64,000 nt of DNA. Origin: Clostridium estertheticum (GTDB taxonomy: Bacteria; Bacillota; Clostridia; Clostridiales; Clostridiaceae). Position 1 is the first letter of the stretch; every line of letters begins with the position of its first letter. The stretch is taken from assembly GCF_026650985.1 (NCBI RefSeq), contig NZ_CP086239.1, positions 1,116,001-1,180,000 of the forward strand, given 5' to 3'. Under the pieces are notes generated by a model, which did not search any database, was not told the DNA's origin, and saw only the letters and a list, made by a program, of their open reading frames with translations. Of the stretch, positions 28,207 through 37,380 are shown in pieces. The translations under genes were made by a program, and so were the position numbers.

Positions 28207-29121
28207 ATGTTAATTATAATATCTTTTATAGTCATATTAATTATTATTACTAGTATCATTTTAATTGTAGGTTGGCATTTTTCTAGTATAGTCATCTATC
28301 CCGAGGTTAGAAGCTATACTTGTACATATGATAATGAAGTAAAAGAAGGAAAAATAGAAATAGAACAATTCAATAATTTGGAAAAACAAGAGGTATATAT
28401 AGATTCAGAGTATAATTATAAAATTCACGGATTTTTCTTTCCGAATAATGGTTCAAAAAAAGTTATTATACTGTGTCATGGAATAACTTGTAGTTTATAT
28501 TCTTCTGTTAAATACATGGATATGTTTCTAAAAAAAGACTTTGCTATCTTTATTTATGATCATAGAAATCATGGTTTAAGTGGGGGATGTAACACTTCAT
28601 TTGGTTATTACGAAAAGTTTGATTTAAAAAAATGCACTGATTGGTTATTTGATAAATTAGGAAAAAACATTATAATTGGTCTACATGGAGAATCCATGGG
28701 TGCTGGCACAGCTCTTCAAAATATTGCAATCGACGATAGAATTAATTTCTGCATAGAAGACTGCGGTTACTCTGATGCGCAAGATTTATTTAGCCGCAGA
28801 TTGAAGAAGGATTATAATATAAACAATTTTGCTTTAATAAAATTAGCAAGTAAAATCAGCAAAATTCGAACAGGATGGGATTTTAAAGATGTGTCACCTA
28901 TAACAACTCTACCAAAAGTAAAAGTTCCGATTTTGTTCATTCACGGAGAAGATGACGATTATGTACCTACCTATATGTGTAAACAAATGTATGCAGCTAC
29001 GAACAGCTACAAGGATATATATATTGCTCAAAAGTCGGGTCATGCGCAATCATACTGGAATAACAAAGATGAATATACAAAACGGATTTACAAATTTTTA
29101 ACAGATATTAATATAATTTAA
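28207..29121 (+). CDS. Alpha/beta hydrolase with N-terminal membrane anchor
   Basis: Serine hydrolase of 304 residues. One transmembrane helix lies at about 2-25, with the catalytic domain probably outside the membrane. The fold shows the oxyanion region CHGITCSL, FIYDHRNHGLSGG, nucleophile motif GESMGAG (Ser about 167), acid Asp in HGEDDDYVP and His in KSGHAQSYW. It resembles YqkD/BAH1-type esterases of Firmicutes; the substrate is unknown. AGAGGTGAT precedes the ATG. It is monocistronic after the pullulanase-like gene. Confidence 0.88.
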   Translation: MLIIISFIVILIIITSIILIVGWHFSSIVIYPEVRSYTCTYDNEVKEGKIEIEQFNNLEKQEVYIDSEYNYKIHGFFFPNNGSKKVIILCHGITCSLYSSVKYMDMFLKKDFAIFIYDHRNHGLSGGCNTSFGYYEKFDLKKCTDWLFDKLGKNIIIGLHGESMGAGTALQNIAIDDRINFCIEDCGYSDAQDLFSRRLKKDYNINNFALIKLASKISKIRTGWDFKDVSPITTLPKVKVPILFIHGEDDDYVPTYMCKQMYAATNSYKDIYIAQKSGHAQSYWNNKDEYTKRIYKFLTDINII

Positions 29122-29181
29122 ACAATAAATGCATGTAACTAATATAAAATAGAATGTTCTATATAGAAAGGTTGTGTTTTA

Positions 29182-30126
29182 ATGTTTCATCTATTACAAA
29201 ATGAAAAAAAGTATTTATACATCACTAATTATTCCAGTGACGAAGAAAGTTTATGTAAAATGGAAATTAAATGTCTTTTCAATAAACCTCTTAATGATAA
29301 ATATCTATTTTCTAATATACACATAGACCCCTCTAGAAGTCCTTTTATAAAAAAATGCATTTCAGTAATGTATACGGGAGAAACAATGGAGATAATTATA
29401 GAGCAAATTAATAATGACGAATTAACTAGTAATAAATATAAAGTTGCTTATATTAATGCGCCTAATGAAAATGTAGGTTTTCATGAGAGTCGTAGAATTG
29501 AATTTGAAATAGGCTTTAGCATACTTGGAGAATGTGAAATGAAAAAACCAGAAACTATTTTTGGTATAACAAAAATAGCAAACACATGGATATTTGGTAA
29601 ATGTGAAAGCAACACTTCTGAATGGTTACAACGGAACAAAAAACCTTTTTCTTACTCTAATGCATTAAAGGTTAACGTTTGTAGAGCAATTGTTAACATA
29701 GCCGTAGGTAATAATCTAAACTGTAGTGTTGTAGATCCCTGTTGTGGCATTGGAACAGTACTAATTGAAGCCATTTCAATGCATATTAATATTAAAGGGT
29801 ATGAAATAAACCCTTTAATTGGTAAAAACGCTAAGACGAATCTTCGATATTTTGGATATGAGGATGTGATAACTATTGGTGATATGAATAATATTCAAAA
29901 TAAATATGATGTAGCTATTGTTGATCTTCCCTATGGCATATTTACTCAAATTACGACAGCTCAGCAGTTAGCTATTATGAGTAGTACGCGTAGGATAGCG
30001 GCTAAAATGGTAATTGTTACTTTTGATGATATGGAAGAACAAATTAAATCTGTTGGCTTTCGCATAGATGATAGGTGCAGTGTATCAAAAGGAACCTTTC
30101 AAAGACACATATACATATGTAGTTAA
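29182..30126 (+). CDS. TRM11/UPF0020-type SAM-dependent RNA methyltransferase
   Basis: Putative RNA guanine-N2 methyltransferase of 314 residues. The SAM-binding motif I is VVDPCCGIGTVLIEA (about residue 190), followed by GYEINPLIGKNAKTNL. The catalytic N/DPPY-type motif is DLPYG. The N-terminal 140 residues lack a clear THUMP signature but may play the RNA-binding part. AGAAAGG precedes the ATG. It ends at a strong GC-rich terminator. The substrate (tRNA or rRNA) cannot be read from the sequence. Confidence 0.82.
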   Translation: MFHLLQNEKKYLYITNYSSDEESLCKMEIKCLFNKPLNDKYLFSNIHIDPSRSPFIKKCISVMYTGETMEIIIEQINNDELTSNKYKVAYINAPNENVGFHESRRIEFEIGFSILGECEMKKPETIFGITKIANTWIFGKCESNTSEWLQRNKKPFSYSNALKVNVCRAIVNIAVGNNLNCSVVDPCCGIGTVLIEAISMHINIKGYEINPLIGKNAKTNLRYFGYEDVITIGDMNNIQNKYDVAIVDLPYGIFTQITTAQQLAIMSSTRRIAAKMVIVTFDDMEEQIKSVGFRIDDRCSVSKGTFQRHIYICS

Positions 30127-30127
30127 T

Positions 30128-30166
30128 AAAAAGGAGGTGCATAAATTTATATACACCTCCTTTTTA
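30128..30166 (+). terminator. Terminator after the methyltransferase gene
   Basis: AAAAAGGAGGTG and CACCTCCTTTTT arms form a perfect stem with a 14-nt loop. Confidence 0.9.
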
Positions 30167-30188
30167 GGTTCGGATTTAAACTATGTAA

Positions 30189-30488
30189 TTAGAACTTTTC
30201 TATAGAAATATCATATTTTGGAATTCTACTTTGAAAATACTTTCTTAAGTCAGGTACAGATATATAAATTTGATTTTCTAGTATTTCTAAATAAGCACAG
30301 GCTGTAATAAACTCTTTTTCATTTTTATTTGGTTTTCTGTCTTTTCCTAATACAAAATCAATATATTGATTTCTTAATATATTAGAAATACATATCTGTT
30401 CATTTTTTTTTAGTTGGCACCATTTCTTGTTATTTTGGGCAAGCGGCTCTTTACATTTTATATCATTACCAAATTGTTGTTTTATCAT
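30189..30488 (-). CDS. Hypothetical protein (99 aa)
   Basis: Not recognised. A 99-residue, lysine-rich, probably cytoplasmic protein with Cys at about 11, 24 and 33 and more near the middle. The central segment ILRNQYIDFVLGKDRKPNKN looks helical. GAGGT lies 6 nt before the ATG. It may be transcribed with the small membrane-protein gene at 30692-30844, although a 22-bp hairpin lies between them. Confidence 0.55.
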   Translation of the reverse strand: MIKQQFGNDIKCKEPLAQNNKKWCQLKKNEQICISNILRNQYIDFVLGKDRKPNKNEKEFITACAYLEILENQIYISVPDLRKYFQSRIPKYDISIEKF

Positions 30489-30565
30489 TATTTTACCTCA
30501 CAATTTTATTCTTTTATAATCTACATTATACGTTAAAACAATAATTTATTTCAACAATAATCTAT

Positions 30566-30615
30566 TAACACAAATAAGTATATTTGCTTTTATGCAAATA
30601 TACTTATTTGTGTTA
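30566..30615. repeat. 22-bp perfect inverted repeat
   Basis: Arms 30566-30587 and 30594-30615 are perfectly complementary, with a 6-nt loop. There is no T-run on the minus strand after it, so it is an imperfect fit to a terminator for the gene at 30692-30844. It resembles the long hairpins at 1288 and 32823 in form but not in sequence. Confidence 0.8.
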
Positions 30616-30691
30616 GCTATAATTTAATTTTACTAGAAATTTCGCAAAAAATGTGCATATTGGTTAAAAAAATTATCTGGATAATAGGTTT

Positions 30692-30844
30692 TCAGACTTT
30701 TTTTCTACCTGAAATCATATCCACTATAAATACTATTGCGGCTATTACAAGTAATATATGGATCATACCACCACCTATTTTAAATATAAGTCCTAAAACC
30801 CAAAAGAATACTATTATTCCACCTAACCAACGTAAAAATCCCAT
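30692..30844 (-). CDS. Small two-helix membrane protein, lmo0937 family-like (50 aa)
   Basis: A 50-codon gene too short for usual length cut-offs. The product starts MGFLRWLGGIIVFFW, has two hydrophobic helices separated by GGGMIHILLV and ends in GRKKV, the layout of the lmo0937-type small membrane proteins. AAAGGTAG lies about 10 nt upstream of the ATG. The plus-strand open frame covering the same bases is a shadow. The function of the family is unknown; it is often stress-related. Confidence 0.75.
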   Translation of the reverse strand: MGFLRWLGGIIVFFWVLGLIFKIGGGMIHILLVIAAIVFIVDMISGRKKV

Positions 30845-31017
30845 ATAAAAACACTACCTTTCATATATATGTTTATTTATTGTCATTAGTTATTATAATG
30901 ACCCAAAGTCACCTAAATTATACGAAATAATATTATAAAATAATTAGATTTATCAATGACCCTATTTTTTAACAATTTACTGTATAATGTAATTAATATA
31001 AAAGATAGGGTGATAAA

Positions 31018-31341
31018 ATGTTTTTTAATAGCAAAAAGACAAAAGCAAAAAAAGAAAATGAAGCAAGACTTAAAAGAATCAATAATTTTGAAGTAAGATA
31101 TGTCACAACTAGAGATCCAAATCAATATGGTGAATCTATAATAGGGAAGAGCTGTGTGATAAATATCTTAAATAACCAATTTATCATTCAAAATGATAAT
31201 GATGTTATTTTTACACACTCTATAGAAAGTTTACAGTGTTCTGAACTAATGAGCCAAAATGGAATAATTCTAAGTTATACTGATGATAAAACAAGTGAAC
31301 ATGTAGAAGTTATTGCATATTATAAGTACCATAGAAAATAA
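31018..31341 (+). CDS. Conserved hypothetical protein (107 aa)
   Basis: Not recognised by name. A 107-residue protein with a very basic N-terminus (KKTKAKKENEARLKR) followed by a beta-rich domain with alternating hydrophobic residues. AGGGTGAT stands 4-5 nt before the ATG, supporting the start. No cysteine cluster, signal or membrane helix is visible apart from a single Cys pair in the body. Monocistronic; role unknown. Confidence 0.6.
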   Translation: MFFNSKKTKAKKENEARLKRINNFEVRYVTTRDPNQYGESIIGKSCVINILNNQFIIQNDNDVIFTHSIESLQCSELMSQNGIILSYTDDKTSEHVEVIAYYKYHRK

Positions 31342-31507
31342 ATGTATAAATAATTTGGCAATTTTTTAAATTTACAAAGCATGAATACGTATATATGATA
31401 TAATTTAATTGTACATAGAATTATCTGATTTTATTAAAAACATAATTATAAATAAAATTTTTTTACCCAAAATAAATGGTAGCAGAAGCTATGGAAGGAA
31501 GCAGTGT

Positions 31508-32461
31508 ATGTATATAGGTATTGATTTAGGAGGTACTAATATTGCTATTGGTATTGTTGATGAGAATGGAAAAATAGTACACGAAGAATCATGTGAAACA
31601 AGGTCAGAAAGAGAACCACAAGAACTAATAGATGATATGATAGCTCTAGTTCTAAAGGTTCTAGACGAATACCATATGCAACTTAACGAAATAACAGCTA
31701 TAGGGGTCGGTATTCCAGGTCTAGCCGATAAGGATGGTAATGTAATATTTTGTGTCAATCTTGGTTGGAGAAATGTACCATTGCGAAAGATGTTAGAAGA
31801 CGCACTTCATACACCGGTTTACATAGATAATGATGCAACAGTGGCTGCACTTGCTGAATATGAGAGTGGTTCAATGCAAAATTGTAAAAGCGGTTTAATG
31901 CTAACTTTAGGTACAGGTATTGGTGGTGGAATTATTTTAAATGGCGAAATCTATAGTGGGTTTAATGGCGTAGGCTCAGAACTTGGACATACAGTTATTG
32001 GTGAAAATTTTTATAATTGTAATTGTGGAAGAAACGGCTGTCTAGAGACATTTGCATCGTCTACTGCTATAATAAAATACACGAAAAAACTAATTATGGA
32101 AATGAATGAACCTACTATAATAATGGAAAATGTGGAAGGTAATATAGATAATCTAAATGCAAAAATAATCTTTGATTGTGCTAAAAAAGGGGACAAAATA
32201 GCCACCTTAGCTGTTAATAGATTAATAAAATATTTAGGTATAGGCATCCTTAATATAGTTAATTTTATTGATCCAGAAATAATTGTATTGGGTGGTGGAA
32301 TTGCAGGGGCAGGTCAATATCTTTTGGATTTGATCACAAAAGAAGTAATCGCAAATAAGTATTATAAGGATTTACCTATTGCTAAAATTGTTTTAGCGCA
32401 GTTAGGTAATAAAGCGGGTGTAATTGGTGCAGCAATGGTCGCAAAACATGGAGATGTATAA
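31508..32461 (+). CDS. glcK: ROK family glucokinase
   Basis: ATP-dependent glucokinase/ROK sugar kinase of 317 residues. The start at 31508 gives MYIGIDLGGTNIAIGIVD, the canonical phosphate-1 motif at the N-terminus; GGAAGG lies 7 nt upstream. An in-frame upstream extension is not expected for the family. Sugar-binding residues are in DNDATVAALAE and GSELGHTVI, and the zinc-binding ROK signature is CNCGRNGCLE. Residues VLGGGIAGAG form the adenosine site. It fits glucose use after the glucan-related proteins nearby. Confidence 0.92.
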   Translation: MYIGIDLGGTNIAIGIVDENGKIVHEESCETRSEREPQELIDDMIALVLKVLDEYHMQLNEITAIGVGIPGLADKDGNVIFCVNLGWRNVPLRKMLEDALHTPVYIDNDATVAALAEYESGSMQNCKSGLMLTLGTGIGGGIILNGEIYSGFNGVGSELGHTVIGENFYNCNCGRNGCLETFASSTAIIKYTKKLIMEMNEPTIIMENVEGNIDNLNAKIIFDCAKKGDKIATLAVNRLIKYLGIGILNIVNFIDPEIIVLGGGIAGAGQYLLDLITKEVIANKYYKDLPIAKIVLAQLGNKAGVIGAAMVAKHGDV

Positions 32462-32505
32462 CATTAATATAAAATAATAATGTTATAATTTATTAAGGAG
32501 TGGTT

Positions 32506-32820
32506 ATGATGAAAATTCAAGATATAATGTCAGGTGATTTTTCTCAGTACCCTGAAGAAGCACAAATTTTTATGAAAGAATACACAGAAAAGCTTCGAGA
32601 AAGTATAAAAGAAGAATTAATAAAAGATATATCCTCAAAGATGCTAAATAATATAGATAAAAGTAAAGACTATTTTATGAATGTTTTAACTGATATTTTA
32701 GATAATGGATATAAAGGTCTTAATAAATTGTCTACTCAGTCACTTATAGATATGTATTTGGAAAGAAAAAATCAGGACGACTTTTTAATATTGCTTGAAA
32801 AAGTAAATGAACAAATCTAA
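32506..32820 (+). CDS. Hypothetical protein (104 aa)
   Basis: Not recognised. Predicted as an almost all-helical, charged 104-residue cytoplasmic protein with no cysteine. Two adjacent ATG codons (32506, 32509) follow AAGGAG; either is possible. It lies 44 bp after the glucokinase gene and could be co-transcribed. Its stop codon abuts the long hairpin at 32823. Confidence 0.6.
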   Translation: MMKIQDIMSGDFSQYPEEAQIFMKEYTEKLRESIKEELIKDISSKMLNNIDKSKDYFMNVLTDILDNGYKGLNKLSTQSLIDMYLERKNQDDFLILLEKVNEQI

Positions 32821-32822
32821 TT

Positions 32823-32875
32823 CCTATTTAGGTTTATTAAATTTTAGAAAGAACAATTTAATAAACCTAAATAGG
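32823..32875. repeat. 21-bp perfect inverted repeat
   Basis: Arms 32823-32843 and 32855-32875 are perfectly complementary with an 11-nt loop. Allowing one bulge, pairing extends to CTAA/TTAG outside. It lies between convergent genes and has no marked T-run, so it may be a factor-assisted terminator or a mobile-element relic. Confidence 0.8.
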
Positions 32876-32891
32876 ATTAGAAATATGAGAA

Positions 32892-33278
32892 CTAGTAATT
32901 AATAGATATTTCTCCACATAGAGTTGTATCTTTAGTTTGCGTCCAAATAGCTTCAATTAGAAGGTTTACCTTTAAGCCTGTTTTATATTTAAATGATATC
33001 TCTTTGTCATGTACCACGTTATGGTTTTCGTAAACCACTAAATTTCTTTTTGATTTGTCTCTAATTACAATATCCCAAACTCCATTTTGAGGTTGAAATA
33101 TTTTAGCAGTAATAATCAAGCTTGACCAAAAGGAATTATTAGTTCCAGTTTCATAAAAACCTTTTCCATTATGAATATTTATTTTAAAATCTTGCTGAAT
33201 ATTGTTAGTAGTCTTTGTTATTGCTTCTTCACTATATCCTATGTTTTCATTTTTTACGTTATTTATTGAACGATGCAT
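32892..33278 (-). CDS. Hypothetical beta-rich protein (128 aa)
   Basis: Not recognised. A 128-residue protein without signal peptide. After an N-terminal 35-residue segment, the rest alternates hydrophobic and polar residues as in a beta-sandwich (VWDIVIRDKSKRNLVVYEN, VNLLIEAIWTQT). GGGGGAA lies 4-5 nt upstream of the ATG. A hairpin/operator ACTTCAC-AAA-GTGAAGT (33327-33343) lies in its promoter region. Possibly a surface or spore protein; this is a guess from fold type only. Confidence 0.55.
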   Translation of the reverse strand: MHRSINNVKNENIGYSEEAITKTTNNIQQDFKINIHNGKGFYETGTNNSFWSSLIITAKIFQPQNGVWDIVIRDKSKRNLVVYENHNVVHDKEISFKYKTGLKVNLLIEAIWTQTKDTTLCGEISINY

Positions 33279-33482
33279 ACATTTCCCCCTTATTATAAAA
33301 TGTTAAATTATAGTTTATATATATGAACTTCACAAAGTGAAGTCATTATATTATACGCAAACACATAAAAATGGTGTTACTAAAATTACAAGAAGTTATT
33401 ATTTTTAAAGAATTAATTTATAAAGCATGCTATAATTGTATTTCACATTATATATTAAAACTTACGATTAAATCAAAAGAAG

Positions 33483-35507
33483 GTGGACTTAATTAAAGAT
33501 AATAAATATTTACCTATTAGCAAACAAGATATTGCAGATAGAGGCTGGACCGAATTAGATTTCATTATAGTTACAGGTGATGCATATGTAGATCATCATA
33601 GTTTTGGAACTGCAATCATATCAAGGGTTTTAGAAAATGAAGGTTATAAAGTAGGAATAATAGCCCAACCTGATTGGAAAAATATAGATGACTTCAAAAA
33701 ATTAGGTAAGCCAAGACTTGGATTTCTGGTTAATTCTGGAAATATGGATTCTATGGTTAATCATTATACCGTAAGCAAGAAAATAAGAGAAAAAGACTTA
33801 TATTCTCCAGGTGCAAAAATGGGCCTAAGACCTGATAGAGCAACAATAGTCTATTGCAATAGAATTAAGGAAGCTTATAAAAATGTTCCTCTTATTATTG
33901 GTGGCATAGAAGCAAGTTTAAGGCGCTTTGCACATTATGATTATTGGAGTGATAAGGTAAGAAAATCAATGCTTATAGATAGCGGAGCAGATTTATTAAT
34001 CTATGGCATGGGTGAAAAACAAGTCGTTAATATTGCTGAAAAGTTAAATGAAGGCATAGATATAAAAGATATCACACAAGTACTAGGAACCTGTTATGTT
34101 ACTGACGATATAGAAAATATAGAAGGCTACATTGAAATAGCATCTTATAAAGAAGTATGTAGAGATGTACATAAATATTCAGAGGCCTTTAAAATACAAT
34201 ATGATGAGCAAGATCCCATTCGCGGAATTGGTATTGTGCAAAAACATGCGAATAAGTATCTTGTACAAAATAAACCAGAAATGCCCCTTACGAGAGAAGA
34301 ATTAGATATAGTTTATGGCTTGCCATATCAGAAAAATTATCACCCTAGTTATGAAGCAATGGGCGGAATACCTGCTATAGAGGAAGTTCAGTTTAGTTTA
34401 GTAAGTTCGAGAGGATGTTTTGGGAGTTGCGCCTTTTGCGCCATAACTTTTCATCAAGGAAGAATTGTGCAAAGTAGAAGTGAGAATTCACTAATTGAGG
34501 AAGCAATTCAAATTACAAAACTTAAAGATTTCAAAGGATATATTCATGATGTAGGAGGCCCTACAGCTAATTTTAGAAGGCCAGCATGTGATAAACAGTT
34601 AAAGGTAGGTGCTTGCAAGGATAGACAATGTCTACATCCTAGCCCGTGTAAAAATTTAGACGTTGATCATATGGAATATTTAAAACTCCTAAGAAAATTA
34701 AGAGAACTTCCAAATATAAAAAAAGTTTTTGTACGTTCAGGACTGCGTTATGATTATATTATGGCGGATAAAGATGATACTTTTTTAAATGAACTTATAA
34801 AACATCATGTTAGTGGACAGCTTAAGGTCGCACCAGAACATGTTGCTCATAAAGTTCTAAAATATATGGGTAAGCCAGCAGGGAAAACCTATAATAAATT
34901 TTTAGAAAAATTCTATGCGTCTACTGAGAAAATAGGTAAAAAACAATACGTTATTCCTTATTTTATGTCTAGTCATCCTGGATGCACATTAGAATCATCA
35001 ATAGAACTAGCAGAATACCTTAGAGATATTAATTATCAACCAGAACAAGTACAAGATTTTTATCCAACACCTGGTACTCTGTCAACTACTATGTTTTATA
35101 CGGGTTTCGATCCAATAACTCTTGAAGAAGTTCATATACCTAAAACAAAAAATGAAAAGGCTATGCAAAGGGCACTTCTTCAATATAAGGACCCTATGAA
35201 ATACGATTTAGTATTATCAGCTTTAACACAAGCTGGGAGAGAAGACCTTATTGGTTATGGCCCTAAGTGCCTAGTAAAACCTAGAGGAAAAAAGAATAAA
35301 GAACAATTTAATAATGAGAGTGGAAAGCAAAAAGAATTTAAAGGTGGAAATAAGGGCAAAATTAATAACATAAAGAGTAAAACTAAGGATGAACCTATAA
35401 GCAAAAGACTAAAAGATAAAAGCAAACCTACAGTAACCCAAGGTAGGCCAAGTCAGGGAACTAAAAGTACTAATAAAAAGAAATCAAAACTTAAGAAAAG
35501 ACAATAG
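33483..35507 (+). CDS. YgiQ family radical SAM protein
   Basis: Large radical SAM protein of the YgiQ/UPF0313 family, about 671-674 residues, function unknown. The N-terminal B12-binding-like region includes [19 protein letters not shown]. The radical SAM cluster is CFGSCAFC with the family sequence [11 protein letters not shown]. The C-terminal 70 residues are Lys-rich and disordered. The start is unusual: GTG at 33483 overlaps its only possible ribosome site, whereas an ATT at 33492 stands 5 nt after AAGGTGG and gives the conserved start KDNKYLPIS. There is no ATG in this region. Confidence 0.9.
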   Translation: MDLIKDNKYLPISKQDIADRGWTELDFIIVTGDAYVDHHSFGTAIISRVLENEGYKVGIIAQPDWKNIDDFKKLGKPRLGFLVNSGNMDSMVNHYTVSKKIREKDLYSPGAKMGLRPDRATIVYCNRIKEAYKNVPLIIGGIEASLRRFAHYDYWSDKVRKSMLIDSGADLLIYGMGEKQVVNIAEKLNEGIDIKDITQVLGTCYVTDDIENIEGYIEIASYKEVCRDVHKYSEAFKIQYDEQDPIRGIGIVQKHANKYLVQNKPEMPLTREELDIVYGLPYQKNYHPSYEAMGGIPAIEEVQFSLVSSRGCFGSCAFCAITFHQGRIVQSRSENSLIEEAIQITKLKDFKGYIHDVGGPTANFRRPACDKQLKVGACKDRQCLHPSPCKNLDVDHMEYLKLLRKLRELPNIKKVFVRSGLRYDYIMADKDDTFLNELIKHHVSGQLKVAPEHVAHKVLKYMGKPAGKTYNKFLEKFYASTEKIGKKQYVIPYFMSSHPGCTLESSIELAEYLRDINYQPEQVQDFYPTPGTLSTTMFYTGFDPITLEEVHIPKTKNEKAMQRALLQYKDPMKYDLVLSALTQAGREDLIGYGPKCLVKPRGKKNKEQFNNESGKQKEFKGGNKGKINNIKSKTKDEPISKRLKDKSKPTVTQGRPSQGTKSTNKKKSKLKKRQ

Positions 35508-35515
35508 TTAGTTAT

Positions 35516-35556
35516 AATAAATACCTACATTCAATTAAATGATGTAGGTATTTATT
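35516..35556. terminator. Bidirectional terminator after the YgiQ gene
   Basis: AATAAATACCTACAT and ATGTAGGTATTTATT arms, 15 bp, between convergent genes. Confidence 0.85.
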
Positions 35557-35557
35557 A

Positions 35558-35743
35558 TTAATCTATTGTAACTATTTTGTTTATACTTTCTTGTTCTACA
35601 AGTTCACTTTTACTGAAACCCTTTCTAAAATATCTGATTTGCTTATATTTTACTTTGTTCATTTCAAAATCTAAAACATCAATTCTGTCGCCACTATAAA
35701 CAACAGCTTTTTTACTTCCTTTTAAAAATACATGTATTTCCAT
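35558..35743 (-). CDS. Hypothetical protein (61 aa)
   Basis: Not recognised. A 61-residue basic protein with a beta-like N-terminal half (MEIHVFLKGSKKAVVYSGD) and no signal or cysteine. The ATG at 35743 has only weak purine-rich sequence upstream; AAAGGAG lies about 29 bp farther up, where no standard start codon is in frame. The close fit to the flanking terminator supports a real gene, but the start is uncertain. Confidence 0.45.
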   Translation of the reverse strand: MEIHVFLKGSKKAVVYSGDRIDVLDFEMNKVKYKQIRYFRKGFSKSELVEQESINKIVTID

Positions 35744-36014
35744 AGTTTCATCTATTAGCTGCGTATCAGCTACTCCTTTCTTTATATTCTCACTTTAATA
35801 ATATTAATTCAACATATCTTAGTATTATATAAGTTTGTTTAATTATATAATATCATCTAAATTATAATGGTAATATATACATTTATCAAGGTAAAAAAAG
35901 ATAAATAATAGTCAACCATTTAGATAATAATGAATATAATATTAATAAAATAGCAATACAAGCATCTTTTTATTGAAAAACTATTATAGATTTACTTCTA
36001 AAGGAGATAAGATT

Positions 36015-36503
36015 ATGATATGTAAAGAGTATTTATTGGATACTAATATAGTAATAAAGGTGTGGAATAAATATCCTACCCTACTTGATACTATTGAAAA
36101 TATAAAATCTGTTGATTTTAAAATTTCGAAGGACATAGCAGGGGAGTTATCAGTAAAAGAATATGTAAAATTTAATGAAGATTTTGTACTCTCAAATAAA
36201 TTTTTAAAATTGTTAGGACATATAATTACTAATAACGAAACATCTTCTAATTTTATAAACGATAGTGTACCAAGTGATTTTATTAAATATCAGCAAGACA
36301 AAAATATATATTTAGTTAATGGAGATAAAATTTCAATAAATGATTATAGTTTAATTGACATTTGTCAAAAAAATAAAGAATATATCCTTGTAACTGATGA
36401 TAAAAAGTTAATTCGAAGTGCAAGAATTATATTAAATTCTTCAAGAGCACTAAACTTTCAAGAATTTCTAGATGATTTAAGAGATTTAGATGTGCTGCAA
36501 TAA
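36015..36503 (+). CDS. PIN-domain protein
   Basis: A 162-residue PIN-like nuclease candidate. The start is set by AAGGAG 8 nt upstream of the ATG at 36015. The acidic quartet typical of PIN domains is visible: Asp in YLLDTN, Glu in IAGELS, Asp in NDYSLID and Asp-Asp in VTDDKKLI. PIN domains often act as toxins that cut RNA. No antitoxin gene is adjacent: the upstream 230 bp is A/T-rich without a gene and the downstream neighbour is a convergent kinase-like gene. It may be a solitary PIN protein. Confidence 0.7.
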   Translation: MICKEYLLDTNIVIKVWNKYPTLLDTIENIKSVDFKISKDIAGELSVKEYVKFNEDFVLSNKFLKLLGHIITNNETSSNFINDSVPSDFIKYQQDKNIYLVNGDKISINDYSLIDICQKNKEYILVTDDKKLIRSARIILNSSRALNFQEFLDDLRDLDVLQ

Positions 36504-36512
36504 AATATTATT

Positions 36513-36547
36513 GTAAGAGACTGTACCTTTATGGATTACAGTCTCTT
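36513..36547 (+). terminator. Terminator after the PIN gene
   Basis: TAAGAGACTGTA and TACAGTCTCTTA, 12-bp perfect stem, 11-nt loop, then TGTTCTTTC. Confidence 0.85.
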
Positions 36548-36623
36548 ATGTTCTTTCTAACAATTAATTAGAAATGACAGTTTTTATAGGTATTAGAATC
36601 TCTATTATAAGAATTTATAATAC

Positions 36624-37211
36624 CTACTTAATATTTTTCTCTAAATATTGGTTAAATCTAAAATTCCATAACTTATAAGTTTTTGGACGTTTTTCACTAA
36701 CTACTGATAAAAATTCATCTATTACTCCTAAGTTATTCAGACCTTTCATTAAATGTCTTGGATAATTTACATTTTTAGAGTAATTATTTTTAGGATCAAT
36801 TACATTAATCGAAAAATCATCCATTAAGTATAAATCCTTACACCTAATGTCTAGTCTGTTAAATTTAAGTTTAGTAAACTCTTCAATAAGTTTAATTATG
36901 TTAAGCGATATTACTTCATTAATACCATGTTTTTTTATATATTTGTCAAGACGTTGACCACCTGCATAATCTCTTACAATATAGTATTCTCCATGCTCAT
37001 AAACATTAGGGAAATATTTGCTTTTTCTAGTTTTAACAAAAATATTATATTCTCCCGAACAAACTTTCTTATCTTTAAAAATTTTAATTACTCTTTTGTT
37101 AGGAAGCAAATAAACTATTCCATTATGGCCAGACCCTAAAAATTCTGATGTTCTAAGCATTTTTTCAACTTTACTGTTTAATTGAATATAGTAACTTTTG
37201 TCCTCATTCAT
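36624..37211 (-). CDS. Small protein-kinase-like protein (195 aa)
   Basis: Compact kinase-like fold of 195 residues. The glycine loop is GSGHNGIVYLL and the ATP-binding Lys is in RVIKIFKD; a following Glu is in CSGEYNIF. The catalytic-loop equivalent is RLDIRCKDLYL, and the metal-binding Asp of the DFG position is probably in NVIDPKN. It lacks most of the C-lobe beyond this, so it is a minimal or atypical kinase. Similar small kinase-like genes occur in clostridia; substrate unknown. AAGAAGAT lies upstream of the ATG. Confidence 0.7.
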   Translation of the reverse strand: MNEDKSYYIQLNSKVEKMLRTSEFLGSGHNGIVYLLPNKRVIKIFKDKKVCSGEYNIFVKTRKSKYFPNVYEHGEYYIVRDYAGGQRLDKYIKKHGINEVISLNIIKLIEEFTKLKFNRLDIRCKDLYLMDDFSINVIDPKNNYSKNVNYPRHLMKGLNNLGVIDEFLSVVSEKRPKTYKLWNFRFNQYLEKNIK

Positions 37212-37292
37212 ATTATCATCTTCTTTACAATAGATATCACTATATTATATGACAAAGGCTTGTAAGTATTTCCTATATATATAAATGTTATC

Positions 37293-37321
37293 TTGATTAA
37301 TATTATAATTAATAATATAAT
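37293..37321 (+). promoter_or_regulatory. Promoter of the second pullulanase
   Basis: TTGATT (37293-37298), 17-nt spacer, TATAAT (37316-37321). It is identical in hexamers and spacing to the promoter at 25249-25277. Confidence 0.6.
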
Positions 37322-37380
37322 GTTAAGGAATATATATACAATTAATTGAATCACTTTAGTGGATTCTTAAGGAGAGAGAT

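Noticed and set aside
30651-30848. 65-codon plus-strand open frame
   Set aside because: It is antisense to the 50-residue lmo0937-like membrane-protein gene on the minus strand, which has a ribosome site and a family-like sequence; the plus frame has neither.
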